Of a stretch of 64,000 bases of DNA, positions 22,140-34,009 are shown in pieces. Both the position numbers and the translations under genes were made by a program. Source of the stretch: Malaya genurostris. Its lineage: Eukaryota > Arthropoda > Insecta > Diptera > Culicidae. The DNA lies in NCBI RefSeq assembly GCF_030247185.1, contig NC_080572.1, positions 249,795,070 through 249,859,069 on the forward strand, read 5' to 3'. Below the pieces are notes generated by a model. It ran no database searches. It was given only the letters and a program-made list of their open reading frames with translations, and was not told the origin of the DNA. Within the stretch, counting starts at the first letter, position 1, and the number at the start of each line of letters is the position of its first letter.

Positions 22140-22450
22140 ACGAAAAATGAAGTATCCTTATGTACAACGAAACGTACGGGAAGATGGATTATGTGCCGCC
22201 TACCGAACAAAAATTGTATAAAGCCATTGCTCGCGGTGATGTTCCTAGTATGTTTCAATTCGTTTTTCCCAACAAATTCGCAATAAAGCTTATGATCTGG
22301 GAAGATATTTGCAGCTACTGGCAAAACAAAAACAGATTTTCGTGACAAACATGACTGTACCTAATACAGCGAAGAAGTGTTAAAATGGCAGACAATGTAG
22401 GGCAATCCTTCAACAGAAGTTGAAGAAGAGTGGAAAGATGATTCGGGTGC
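22140..22450 (+). pseudogene. IS630/Tc1-type transposase relic, N-terminal catalytic half (DD37E-like family)
   Basis: The frame at 22160-22345 reads NETYGKMDYVPPTEQKLY, then FPNKFAIKLMIWEDICSYW. This follows the wording around the first catalytic Asp and the 'K-MVWQAICSCG' strand of a mosquito IS630-Tc1-mariner family. The block after it resembles the '-F-T-GT-N--' strand but has stops. The residue where the first catalytic Asp is expected may have become Asn. No termini are visible. The complementary C-terminal half of the same family occurs at 49.6 and 52.2 kb. Confidence 0.5.
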
Positions 22451-22701
22451 GATAGAGATAAAGAAAAAAGGGTGAGAAAAGATCACTCAGTTTTTTTTAT
22501 CAATGTGTAATAATTGTCTTCATTATGAGTACTAAACATTGTTATTTTAATAATATGGTGCCGAGATAAATCAGTTTATTTTAGCGACCAGATACTATAT
22601 GACATAAGCTTTATTTTGAATATTGTGAGAGAATGAAAATTTTAGTAACAAGTCGTAATAGTGGCAGAGACTTAACTGGATGATGTGAACAGAAGAATCG
22701 A

Positions 22702-22988
22702 ATTCTAACATTTCCAAAAAATCATATTTTTTTTTCTACTTTATTAAACATTTCAAGAATATTTTGTCAAGTTTTGAAGTCAATCGAAGTAGAAATCTTG
22801 GGCCTGTGCGCTGAGCTCTTGCTTTTTCTAATCCATGAGATATCCATAGAAAAGGGTCCATAACTTCCAGAGTTTCGTTCCGATAGGCTTGAACATTTCA
22901 CAGAATATTTATGAAATGTTTTACTATAAGAAAATACAAAGAAAATAATAAATGATTTTTCAAAAGTGTTAGACCCTACCCGCCCTTT
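22702..22988 (-). mobile_element. MITE, copy B (reverse of the 1169-1470 MITE)
   Basis: The reverse complement of copy A, with similarity along its whole length. One end reads 'gttagaccctacccgcccttt', the complement of the left end of copy A. The other terminus has lost the outer few bases. Non-coding. Confidence 0.7.
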
Positions 22989-23438
22989 AAACAAGTTCTA
23001 GGGCATTTGTTATTGAATGCTAAATCTGCAATTAATAATAAAGAAACGCCTTAGTATGTCATTCCTTTTGCGGAATTTGACCGTCTGTTGTAACAGACTT
23101 CGCAGTCGATTGATGACACATGAGTAGTACTAACTAATTCTAATGCTAGCTAGTCAATACTAACGATAGCTTGATGATGAAGCTCTCTTTAAATACTGCA
23201 TCATTGAACTATACACTCAATAAGGCGGCACTTATGAAAGCAAAACAATTTCCTTGCTACCAGAACTGCACATTAATATTGACACCACCATTTCAATTGA
23301 AGAAAATATCAAATAATTACATTGGTTCTTGTCAAAGGTGGTTTACTGAATTTGTTCCATGTTAAACAACATTTAGGGAACCTACTTTGAATATGAAGCT
23401 TTTGTATCTGATTTTTTTAAATTTGAGTTCCCAGAATT

Positions 23439-24365
23439 TTCATTTTAAAATTTCCGCGCTTGTCCAATCGGTAAACTTTTATTCTCTCAACGTTGGCAAC
23501 ACTTTTATACACATTCTATCAAATTTTGACGCATATTGTACGATTAGTTTTTGTTTGACGTCTATACAAAGAAGTTGAAAAATTTTCGTGTGGCGGTTTT
23601 TTTAATGGATGAAAATTTAGAACAACGTGTGTGCATCAAATTTTGTGTTGCAAATGGATTTAAGTGTTCCGAAACGTTGAAAATGTTAGAAAAGGCTTTT
23701 GATGAATCGTGTCTAGGAAAAACACAGGCATACGAGTGGTATAAACGCTCCAAAGGTGGTCGTACAAGCTTGGATAATGACGAGATCCCTGGCCGCCCAA
23801 CAACATCTGTTACTGAAGAAAACATTGAATCGGCGAAGCAAATCGTGTTGCAAAATCGTTCTGTACCGATTAGAGAGATTGCTGTGTTGTTGGGCATCTC
23901 TTATGGATCAGCCGAGCACATTTTAACTGATGTTTTGGGTTTGAAACGCGTCGCTTCTCGGCTGGTGCCAAAAAAGCTGAATTTCATTCCAAAACAGCGT
24001 TGTTTTGTTGTTGCCAAAGAGATGATTTCCAACGCAGATAGTTACCCCACATTCATCGAATGCATCATAACTGGTGATGAGGTGTGGATCTATGAATATG
24101 ACGTCGAAACCGCACAACAATTGACCGAATGGCGCTTCGAAGGCGAGCCGTTGTTCTAAATTTTCATCCATTATAAAAATCGCCACACGAAAATTTTTCA
24201 ATTTCTTTGTATAGACGCCAAACAAAAACTAATCGTACGATATGAGTCAAAATTTGATAGAATGTGTATAAAAGTGTTGCCAACGTTGAGAGAATAAAAG
24301 TTTACCGATTGGACAAGCGCGGGAATTTTAAAATGAACACTCCGGTTCTTTTTTGATCATAAGGT
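23439..24365 (+). mobile_element. Rearranged mariner with 189-bp inverted ends
   Basis: Positions 23439-23627 (5' flank plus the first eight codons of the transposase) recur as a near-exact reverse complement at 24149-24337. The second copy has replaced the catalytic C-terminal coding region and the normal 3' UTR. Beyond it, 'ccggttcttttttgatcataagg' at about 24342-24363 is the family's true outer end, because the same phrase follows the transposase stop codon at 52.6 kb. The result is a long palindrome-like derivative. The outer left end is altered or lost. Confidence 0.85.
23605..24159 (+). pseudogene. Truncated mariner transposase (first half only)
   Basis: The 185-codon frame from the ATG at 23605 (MDENLEQRVCIKF) covers both helix-turn-helix motifs: ETLKMLEKAF-ES-LGKTQAYEWYKRSKGG and IREIAVLLGISYGSAEHIL. 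It then has the conserved VASRLVPKKLNF linker and TGDEVWIYEYDVETAQQ with the first catalytic Asp. After GEP the frame runs straight into the inverted 5' end and stops. A full transposase would be near 345 residues with two more catalytic Asp residues, so this protein could bind termini but not cut. The N-terminal DNA-binding part has no stops. Confidence 0.85.
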
Positions 24366-25020
24366 ATATCATTTTTTTCTGTTTCGAGCATTTTTTATAT
24401 GCAAACCCGGCTACACCCTTTACAACAGTGTGAGATAACCATAAATAACTCAAAAACTAAGTTTCTTTTAGAAATAATGTGGAAAACTCTGTTCGTTTGC
24501 ATGTCTTTCTCGTACCCGAGCCGTCGGTTTTGAGGTAGTCAACCGAATATTAGTCTCGATTTTCAACTAAACGTGTATAAGAAGTAATTCATGGTCAAAC
24601 ATCAATCATTTCTTATTGTGATTTAAACGGAACAGGATGCCGTAGTCATCGAATCATCGCTAATAGAAATCCTTTAGCGTGGTATAATGCCTCAAATGTT
24701 CAGGTCGTGCTCTCATTCGCATTTCGAACGTTGTGGTGAGCAGTCGCCTTCAACCAGCAGTAGCAGGGAACTGGTTTGGATTATAATCTAGAACTGAAAT
24801 CAGAACCTAGATTCTGGTCCACCTAAATTTTGAACTTAATTTAAGATTTTCAGTTTCAAAATTTAGTTACATTTTCAGTTTCAGAATTTAGTTACAGATT
24901 AACAAGTTCAGAACTATAAACTATGATTCTGGAACTGAGTCCCAATTCCAAATTCTGGAACTTGACTAGATTTGAGAACTGATTTTAGTTCCTTGATTCA
25001 GTGTACAAATATCTACGGAA
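24341..25020 (+). repeat. Flanking repeat shared with 52.6-53.0 kb
   Basis: After the common mariner end, both loci carry 'aactcaaaaactaagtttt', 'gtcgtgct', a 'cagcagtagcaggga' type phrase and then a degenerate array of 'ttctggaactgaatttag'-like words (24780-25020 here). Spacing differs because of indels. It looks like two copies of one larger repeat. Confidence 0.6.
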
Positions 25021-25029
25021 CCAAAAGAG

Positions 25030-27280
25030 AAGAATGTACTTAACCCCTGATAGCAGAAGTCAAGTCGAAAGATTGAGTCTGAAAAAAGTGAAATTTTAAT
25101 AGATGATTGCAAAAGGGGAATGCGAACATATTAGAGGAAACTGAATGTTGAGAATTTGGAATGTTTTGGATGTCTGACGTTTTATGATGAAAGCTATCGT
25201 CGGTCAAGTACACCTCGTTCTGACAGAGAAAACAATTCTTTTTATTCAAATTTCACATTTTCTTCATCAATTGCAATATTAATCCTTGAAGAGCATCACG
25301 ATTGTTTCAACGGTGTTCCAACACTTTCATATCACGACTACTTCTTAGTCTCAAAATAAAAAAAAATCTTCAGTCTCAGTAATGAAACTCGCTCAATGCA
25401 AATCTTTTTCCAGCAAGTTTCTCTTTTTTTTCGATCTGAAAACAAAAAAATAGTCCCTGGGGGCTTGATGTAGCGAATATGGTGGTTGTGGTATCAACTC
25501 GAATTTCAATTCATGGAATTCAGCCATGAATTGAAATCCAGCCGCCGAACTTGTGGATTTTAGCAGCTGTTATAAACCCACTTTGCAAACATTTGGAACA
25601 TTTGGAACTGCACAATTTGGCACCTAGCAGTTCTGTCAATGGTAGTTCCAAACGTACCTTTCAGATGGCTCAGTCGTGAACGAACGACGACAACATGCTG
25701 GTCGTCGCAGCTAGTTTGGGTCATCAGAAAGGATGTAACGATTCAGTGCTATATTCTGGAGTGTTACACAAGTAGAGCAAACTTTGCTCCTGCTTAACGA
25801 TTCATGTTGAACTGCTGAGTGGCAATGGCAGTTCAGTTAGAACTGTCAATTCACCGATGAATCGAAGACGAATCGTGAAGTGAATGATAAAATAAATTCC
25901 AAAACATTCAATTTTAAAATAGTTTTTAGATTGTTCGACCCCGCGTTTAATGTATTCTTACTTACGATGGATTTGTGTTTGTCAATATTGGTAAGTGGTA
26001 CCCAGTAGATTATGGATTTGAAGGACGTGTTTTTTCGTTAAGATACCAGCATGGAAAATTCAACCGGATTGTTTGTTGTTTTGATCACCAGTGAAATCAA
26101 CCGATTAGTTTTCGCCCGAATTTAAACCAATCGAAGTCAGAAAAATAACTACTGTTTCGGTTGTGTACTGCGATCGTCGCTGGTTCCGTGTGCACTTACT
26201 GTGCATTCCGAAATTCCTTGCCATTCAGATCCAGTTTACGTACAGATTTCCGGCTGCGTAAACAGCATGTACCCAACTACAGAACATCTGCCAAGTAGCA
26301 TACCTCGGGTAAAAACATTCCATGGCTGTTTTGGCTAAAAGTTTATGGAGCGCATAAGTCACACAAATGCTATTTATTGGTAGGAAGTTCACTTACCCCT
26401 TCCTCCGGACGCTTCTGCCCGGACTCGCGGAATGAGTGATTTCTGCGACTTTTCTTTCGTACTTTCCGGCTCTAATGTGTTTTAAATTTAAATTAGTTTG
26501 GAAAACTGACAATATCTGTAAGACAAGATGGCGACCGCTGGAGAAAGCGACGTGCAATAACTTTCCGTTTATTGAATTTGAATTATATCGGTTCGGTTTC
26601 AAGTTGTTCACATCTTCAACGGGTCCGCATGAACGGTTTATTTTTGTCATTTTCAATCCATTAGGCAACACTAATGCTTTGGCTGGCCGGTCGATAGTAG
26701 TTTAAGTAGAGTCTAAATGTTCTATCTTTGCCCCCTCTGGGTACCAAGGGTTCCCGGTGCGATGAATCATCGACGGTGCCCTTTCGTGTAGCCGTCCGTT
26801 CGTCCGTGTGTGTGTGTGTGTGTGTGTGTGAGTGTCTTGATGGCGTATGAGGAAAGGGTATGGTACTCGCGCCAGTATGACGACGACGACGGTTGGTTGC
26901 CCATTAAATGGCATTTGCCGTATTGAGGTTTCTGTAGGATCTATTTTTCACCTGAGCGGCGATGACGTTCAAGGGCGAATGTTTTAGCGGTATGCTTCAT
27001 ATAGGAAACAATGGTGGTGCATTTGGCTAAGTTTTTGCCATATTTCATCCAAACAAAAGTTCGCTTTTCCCTAAGATTCGAACGTCAGGGATTAGCAGTA
27101 GATTTACTGTCTGAAATGGTTTTTTTTAAAGTGTAAGGAAGGCGTCGGTTTGAAATATAAAATCCGCTTTTAATCTACCGAGTGATGTGATAATGTCCTT
27201 TTTCTTGTCATTCTAGCATTTCATTTTCATCTCGGCTAAAATTTAGATGGATCCAATCATTTCTAAATTGTTCTCAAACG
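25030..27280. other. Largely unassigned, possibly low-copy sequence
   Basis: No gene recognised. A fragment of the 'acgtttcgtct' MITE family lies near 25800-25890. A (TG)n microsatellite lies at 26806-26830. GC-richer segments at 26390-26440 and 26720-26800 stand out against AT-rich flanks. Confidence 0.35.
26806..26830 (+). repeat. (TG)n microsatellite
   Basis: About twelve TG units, preceded by a short 'cgtccg' repeat. Confidence 0.9.
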
Positions 27281-27289
27281 TTTAAAGTT

Positions 27290-27575
27290 TTTATTCGGAA
27301 AATTTTGTGAAACTGAAAGTATCAAAAATAGTTTATCTGAAATTTATCATTTACCTTTGCGCAGCCTGCCTATGAGCCAAAATTTGTCGAAATCGGTTGA
27401 TCCATCTTTGAAAAAATTGCGCTTTTCTCGGATAAGTCTTTATTTCGGATACATCCCCGACAGCGGTAGAGTCCTCTATGATTGATCCTTGATCACAGTG
27501 TTTCTCGTGAACGAGCTTAAATTTGTAGAAATCGATTGAGTAATTTGTGAGAAAAGTGCATGGTAGCATTCAGCA
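27290..27575 (+). repeat. Degenerate dispersed repeat units
   Basis: Two decayed units with 'aaatttgtcgaaatcggttga' and 'aaatttgtagaaatcgattga' wording, each followed by a 'gaaaa' element. Confidence 0.5.
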
Positions 27576-27852
27576 AAATGTGACTATATTTTTTTATAGT
27601 TTTAATACATTCATAAATTTTTGCCAATTATTCCACTATCTTGACCTACAACACTATACTTCTACACTTTTTTAAGTCAGCACAAATTCGTCGTCTAAAA
27701 ATACTTATCCTCTGCCGTTCAAGTAAGCTAAGATGTAGTAGGAACCAGCAATACCTGTAAGGCGTATGATTTATCCTAATTTATCTTTCATATTAATATT
27801 GGAAACATATTGAAAGCCGATAGATGAATAGAATAGTATATATGATGATATA

Positions 27853-28440
27853 TTGATTGATATTGACAATTTTAAAACTCCTATAGATGTTATAGTAATC
27901 GGTGAAACTTGGTTGAAAGATGAAAATTGTGCTCTCTATAATATACCGCATTATAAAGCCTTTTATGCTTGTAGAGAACATTCTAGTGGAGGCCTAGCAA
28001 TATATGTCAAACAAGATATTAAACACAGACTGATTAAGAACTACACGTCCTATGGATTTCACCATATAAACATCGAGCTTTGTATCAAAGGACACTTTTA
28101 TAATAGTCATGGTGTGTATCGTCCCCCTAGCTTTGATTTTAACGAAATTTCCGTTTACCTTGAAAGCTTGATGTGTTCAATTCAACCGAAGCATACGTGT
28201 TTTATTGTAGGTGATATAAATGTTCCTATAAATCTCATTCATAACAACATTGTGACAAGATATAAGGCTCTGCTAGAATCATATGACTTTTTGTGTACAA
28301 ATTGTTTTACTACAAGACCAATTAGCGACAATATACTTGACCATATCATTTGTAAACTTGACGACGTTAATCGGATTCGCAACGACACAATATTTAATGA
28401 ACTAAGTGACCACTCTCAAATCTTCAACAACTTTGGCTAA
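27853..28440 (+). pseudogene. AP-type endonuclease domain of the CR1-like element
   Basis: Motifs in order are VIVIGETWL (catalytic Glu), GGLAIYVKQ, GVYRPPS, FIVGDINVPIN (Asp/Asn pair), NILDHI and SDHSQIF (Asp-His pair). All expected catalytic residues of the fold from the Glu onward are present; only the first strand is truncated. The frame shifts just after the SDH motif near 28410 and continues as linker at 28406-28801. Confidence 0.85.
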
Positions 28441-28855
28441 TAAAGAACCTATGACGTTAACGAAAAAAATCATAAACTATCGTAAGGTAAATCTTGATTT
28501 TTCCGATTTTATTAGTAATATTGATGTCATTGAGGACGCTGAAACAGTTCTTCAATCTTTAGTTTTCATATATAACTCTCTACTCGAACAACATACAAGA
28601 ATAATAACTAATACAGTCATAGTGAAAGGTAATCCTTGCCCATGGATGACCTTTGATTTATGGACACTAGTGAAAATAAAGAGCAATTACCTCAAACGTA
28701 TTAAGGCAAGCCCCCACGATCAGCATCTCAAACAAATGCTATCACATATCTCTAAAAAGGTCGATTCTGTGAAAAAGGCGAATAAAAAAAATTTTATTTG
28801 AAAACCTTCTCACTAAAGTACGTTCGGACTAACAAAAGAAAAGGATAAGATACGC

Positions 28856-30073
28856 TTGATCGATAGGGACAACAACATTAATGACAACAAGGAAGTTTGT
28901 GATATTTTCAACAAATTCTTTTCAAATATCGGTAATGAATTGGCTAAAGCTATTCCTGTAAACTCATCTTTTTGTCTAATAAGTAACGTTCGTCGTGTTT
29001 GTGATTCTATTTTTCTACGTCCGTCATCTGTAAATGAAGTGATACATACTGTTAATACAAGGTTTGGATAATTAGAAGAGTAACGGCCCTGATAACGTCT
29101 CTGTCAGTGTACTAAAACATAATTCATTTGCATTCGCTAAAATACTCTCTCAGTGTTTTACCGTAATTATTCAGACCGGTTACTACCCTAATTGCCTCAA
29201 GGTGGCTAAAGTCATTCCTGTGTTCAAATCGGGTGACCGTTGTGATTGTAATAATTACCGTCCTATATCTACATTGTCCGTTTTTAACAAAATATTTGAA
29301 AAATTTCTAGTCACTAGACTTATCGAATTCCTAAGTAAGCATGATATCCTCTTTAAATTCCAATATGGCTTCAGACAAGGTTCTAGCACACATACCGCTA
29401 TAATTGAATTGACGAGATTATAAGCGAGATCGATAGTAAAAATATAGTTGGTGCATTATTTTTAGACCTTAAAAAAGCTTTTGACACATTAGATCATAGT
29501 ATACTTTTAGACAAACTCGATTGCTATGGGATCAGGGGCGTTGCTAATTCAATTATCCGTAGTTACTTGACTAATAGAAAACAATTTGTATCCATCGAAA
29601 GTGACAGCAGCAACCTTGCTTCAATAAACATTGGTGTTCCACAAGGAAGCAATATTGGACCACTATTGTTTCTTTTATATATTAATGACATAGGTAATTT
29701 ACATCTTAAAGGAACTCCACGACTATTCGCCGACGACACAGCTCTGTTCTATCCTGACAGTGACATCAATGCTATTATAAACTCAATGGAAAGTAATTTA
29801 AGAACTCTTGATCAATATTTTAATGCGAACTTTTTATCATTGAATGCCACAAAGACTAAGTATATGGTTTTCCGTTTCATAAGGAAAATTATACCAACGC
29901 ATAATCATCCCCAGCTCGGACACAATATTATTGAAAAAGTTGACTATTTCAAGTATCTGGGCATATATTTCGACCCCACATTAACCCGGGTTCACCTCAT
30001 AAAGTTTGTTGCCAAGCACGTGGCGTCGTACTGCGGTATTTTATGGAGAGTCAAGTGCCACATTTGCGGCTAG
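28856..30073 (+). pseudogene. Linker and reverse transcriptase of the CR1-like element
   Basis: The linker contains EVCDIFNKFFSNIG. After a frameshift near 29070 come GPDNVSVSVLKHN and KVIPVFKSGDRCDCNNYRP. Then GFRQGSSTHTAI is followed by a frameshift near 29425 and FLDLKKAFDTLDHSILLDKL, GVPQGSNIGPLLFLLYINDI, RLFADDTALFYP and YFKYLGIYFDP. The catalytic Asp of the first block and the Asp pair are intact. Two frameshifts remove function. The C-terminal connection domain is deleted. Confidence 0.85.
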
Positions 30074-30329
30074 ACTAAAGTACCATTTTAAGAACAGACT
30101 GAACGAGATATTTAGCTAATGTAGTTTTTTGTTTTATAATTTAATGTATTTATCGTCAACAATATTTCATATTAATAACTAATTTCCTAATATATTTGTA
30201 CTTTCTTTCCAACATAGCGTAGTAATTAAATTGTGGATCCCTTAAAAGGAAATCTTTTCCACTGGGACTCCACTTTATGTTAATAATAAATTGCACATCA
30301 AACCATGAATAAATAGAATCTCACCGAAC

Positions 30330-32320
30330 TTTGTATCAAAATTAAATTTGTATTTCTAGTATTATTATTGCCAGTGTTTATTTGTTTCTTGTTTTCCGCT
30401 GAGACTAGTTGCGTCCACTACCAGGGGGCTCCAAATTGAAGCGTTTTAGTGTAGGGGAGTGTGGTGGCCAAAAAAAATAGTGGATATTGAACTTCCATGT
30501 AGTTGATTTATACATGCAAGTAACATTAGTCCAGGACTCAGGGAGGTGTTGACTCAATCGAATTCCGATGACCCATTTCATATATAGAGTAAATTATGTT
30601 CCAAAGTCACCGTTCCATCGACCAGGTCTGAGGACAGAGGGCCACGTGTTGAGTTTTAAATCGACCACGTGGCTCGCTCAATTCCCTTTGCGCATCGTAT
30701 GTCTCTTGTACTCTCTCCTATATGAGCAAACTGTACCGGGTTGCCAGCATACATTTTATTATTTTGATGAGAAGTTTTATCACATTAATCTATCGTATGG
30801 GTTGGACATTACATGGATTCCAATGAACAATGAAAAAATATTCAACTTTCACAAAGATTGAATGTCTGTATGTTTGGCAGCCTTGTCGAGCCAATTTTAT
30901 TTCTCTCTACTTTTTCGGAATGCTATCAGGAAACCAAAGCGAAAGAAATGGTGGATGCATTGAAACTGACTTTGTTTCACAAAACAATACAAGACTTTAT
31001 TTTTATCGCGATAACATAGATGTTTTTATGTACTAATCGCATCTAAACTAAATTATGTAGACTTTGTCACGGTAGATTTATGATACAAGCCTTCAAAGCC
31101 GAGATATTCGATGAACAAGCAGAGGTATACATTTCCGAGCGTTCCAATTTTCAGCAGTTCTTCAGTCAGAAAAAAAAATACAACACGACCGCTAAACTCA
31201 ATGAATCCTTTTGAAAATTTCACAGAATATTCTCAACTAAATTTCGAAGACATTGTCAGGTGGGTTTTTCTATATTCTATAAATTTAATTTGAAACGGGA
31301 AGATAGGAAAAAACCTACCACTTTACGGTACTGTTCTCAGCCCTTAATGTTTGATTTCAATGGATTCAAACAATATAGATATACTTTAGATCCATTGCAA
31401 TAGGTAATCAATCGACGGGTATTTAGTTTATGTTCTTTAGGTTTTCATGAATAATATACATTTTCTCAACTTACTAAGACTCGAGTTTGCATTCAATACT
31501 TCATTTCTTACTTTCCAAACCTTCAATCTTCTGAACCAGCCAATTATACCATTGGGACATAGTATGATATTTTTTCTATGGACGCTTCTGCATAAAACAC
31601 CAATAATAAGAATAGAACTATTCTTTTTACCCAAACAGGTTATTCTTACTCAAAAGACGTATTCTGCGTTATACGCCAATATATGTAAGGATGATATAAA
31701 AATTTCTAATTTAAGAAGTACAAGGATGCTGCAGACAGTTTTAATGAAAATAAATTGACAATTGAAAGTTACATTAAGAGTTTTAACACACTTCAGTAAT
31801 AAGACGCCAAGGTGAAATACATATATGACTTTTTTGAAGAATTATGGAACAAATGGATTCATATATACAAACCAACTCGAACCCTCTTATTCTGCTACTA
31901 ACGCAGAAGGCGATAGCTCCCAATCGAAGTCGTTCAATGAAGCAAATGTCATCAAAGACCCATGGAGAGGCAATCTGTTTCGAAAATTTCGTACTATCTT
32001 GTGTCGTCAACTATTTAAAGGTTAGACATTTTTATCTTCCACTATCCTGTCTCAACCTCAGCACCGTGTTCAACAAAAATCACGCGCAGGTAACAGACAT
32101 TTGTGCTCCTGCCGTGATTCTATTTTCTTTAAAACGTTTAAAAACTCAGACTCATGTGTGCTCGGTGCCGATGGATTCGTCTGTGTTTTCAAAATCGTGC
32201 TTCGGTCTTGGTTTTCGTTTTCTCTATCGTGTGTACGAAATCTTACACCACACACAGCGTGCTTAGTTCGTATGCGCTTTATAAGACGGTTTGAAATTTT
32301 GGACACTGATCACCTTGTAA
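30330..32320. other. Unassigned AT-rich sequence; no gene recognised
   Basis: Open frames here (largest about 140 codons at 31844-32266) have no recognisable domain and lie in sequence with no clear repeat identity. I would not annotate them as genes. Confidence 0.35.
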
Positions 32321-32329
32321 TTGTGGAAT

Positions 32330-33255
32330 AGGAAGACAGATCCAGATTAAATTCAGGAGTTATGTATGGAATCATAAGACCTTTCGTTTGAACCTAAGTT
32401 TGTGTGAGAGTTTATTTCATTTTAGAGATTGTGACCACTATTTCCGGAAGCCGGGGATTGATATAACCGGAATGGATACGTTCGGCCGCCAACTGACAAG
32501 GCCTATCGATTGGAACTGATTTGAGCCCCCAGTAACCCCATTTTTTTCGTGTTTTGAATCACTCCTCTGTATAACTGCTTGAAATGTTCAACACTCTTAT
32601 TCTCGTTTAGGGTTTAACCTTATTTTGTGCTAGGGCACATAACCAATTTCACTATCTTTACGTTTCGTCTTAGACTCGTCAGTGCAGAGCAGTTCAAATT
32701 AAACTGCTTAGTGCAAACTTTACCAGTTCAACTTGAACCACTAAGCAGACGTACGGTTATTGCTATTTGCAACACACTTGTAATAAGCACCGAAGTGCTT
32801 TCCTGACGTGCCGAACGAGAACTTTGAACTGTTCTGCATTGACGAGTCTAAGACGAAACGTAAAGATAGTGACTTATTCTGTTTTTTCGGAACCGGAAGT
32901 CGGATCCAGATGAAATGCAGAAGTTTTGTATAGAACTATAAGATCATTCATTTGAATCTAAGTTTGTAAAAGTCGACCACGGTACCTCTGAGAAAAGTGA
33001 GTGAATAATCTAAAATTGAAATTTTTACACTGAAAACCCTGTAATTCTGAAACCGGTAGTCAGATCAAGATGAAGTTTAGGAGTTTTCTTTGGGAACCTT
33101 TCATTTGAATTTATTTTTGTGAAAATCGGTTCAGCTGTCTCCGAGAAAAGTTGGTGAACTTATTTCTATATTTTTGCACATATTACTTCATAATTCCGAA
33201 ACTGGAAATCGGATCTCTACAATATTCAAGAATTTCGTATGGGACCAAGGTGACT
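32330..33255 (+). repeat. Tandem dispersed ~165-bp repeat units around a nested MITE
   Basis: At least four unit remnants are seen (about 32340-32480, 32885-33020, 33040-33170, 33175-33255). Each has 'ccggaaccggaagtcggat'-like and 'catttgaatctaagtttgt'-like words. A MITE of a different family sits inside at 32649-32872. Confidence 0.75.
32649..32872. mobile_element. 'acgtttcgtct' MITE with ~49-bp inverted repeats
   Basis: The left arm 'tcactatctttacgtttcgt' onward (32649-32697) is the reverse complement of the right arm (32823-32872), with a few mismatches. The interior shares 'cactaagcagacgta' with the fragments at 12.1 and 33.5 kb. Just outside on the left lies 'ttgtgctagggcacataacc', which is also in the 15.4-kb insertion, so the full element may extend to about 32610. 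Confidence 0.75.
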
Positions 33256-33259
33256 GCAA

Positions 33260-33570
33260 TAAAACCAGTGCTATCTATGTGTTAGGCGCAGGACTTTTCA
33301 GCCCACGTATTATATAGCACTGATAAGCTGAACGCGAAATGTGAAGAAATTAACATGAAATATGTGCTTATTGTATAAACCGAAAAACTCCCAAATGTTC
33401 CAATTTTTCGTCACTGTTTTACGCCCAAGAAAAGAGATCCTAAAGTGTTACATAAAAAGTGTAAACTTTGCGTCTGCTTGGCGGTTTTAATTGAACTGCT
33501 GAGCGGAGAACTGCTTTAAGCACTGATGAGTCGAAGGCGAAACGTGAAGAAATCAATAGTTACAACGATT
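33260..33570. repeat. Two further fragments of the 'acgtttcgtct' MITE family
   Basis: About 33265-33355 and 33440-33565 end in 'ctgaacgcgaaatgtgaag' and 'gtcgaaggcgaaacgtgaag', diverged from the 32.87-kb arm. Confidence 0.5.
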
Positions 33571-33712
33571 TCCATGAAGCTAGACTCATATTAAAGGTCT
33601 TATGGGCTCCTTGGTTTCTGTGTAATTTTAGATGGATTTCAAATCTCAATTTAAAAAGATTGAAAATACGTAAAAAATGTAGCTAATGGCTATTACCAAT
33701 TACCTTGGCTAT

Positions 33713-33990
33713 GAATTATTAACAAAATGTCTGAAAATAACAGCTTATTTTATAATTTATAGAAGTTAATCGTTTGGTTCAAATAATATTTCCGAGTAGA
33801 TTTCATAATTAATGACGAGTTACCTAAGATGATATTTAAGTAATAAGAGAATATGTTTTAATAAATGCAAAACGTTGTGACTATGTTAGAATTAAATTAG
33901 GATAAGAATATTATGTAAAAGTGATGCTACGGCGAAGAAAAACTTATGTAAACTGCCTTAAGAAATAAACGTATTTATGAAAAAAAAAAA
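33713..33990 (+). mobile_element. Retrotransposed 3' end with poly(A) and 15-bp TSD
   Basis: The insert is bracketed by 'aattaccttggctat' at 33698-33712 and 33991-34005. It ends in 'agaaataaacgtatttatg' followed by an 11-base A-run, giving a polyadenylation signal (AATAAA) and tail. Only about 278 bp of non-coding sequence is present, so this is probably a severely 5'-truncated Jockey-type non-LTR element. A processed host transcript is the alternative. Confidence 0.85.
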
Positions 33991-34009
33991 AATTACCTTG
34001 GCTATTACC

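Larger units (their letters stand above)
27850..30318 (+). mobile_element. CR1-like non-LTR retrotransposon, 5'-truncated with internal deletion
   Basis: The order is AP-type endonuclease, linker, reverse transcriptase and an AT-rich 3' UTR that ends in 'gaataaataga'. There is no RNase H. This architecture and the RT wording (LDLKKAFDTLDH, GVPQGSNIGPLLF, FADDTALF) fit the CR1 group, although Jockey cannot be excluded by eye. The endonuclease N-terminus is missing. After the RT thumb the sequence jumps at about 30055 to the last codons of the C-terminus (RLKYHFKNRL-like) and the 3' UTR. Frameshifts occur near 28410, 28800, 29070 and 29425. Confidence 0.85.

Noticed and set aside
21899..22348. 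149-codon minus-strand open frame
   Set aside because: It overlaps, on the opposite strand, a plus-strand transposase relic with clear motif wording. The minus-strand protein shows no domain.
31844..32266. 140-codon plus-strand open frame
   Set aside because: Several overlapping frames on both strands are open here and none shows a domain or codon pattern of a gene.
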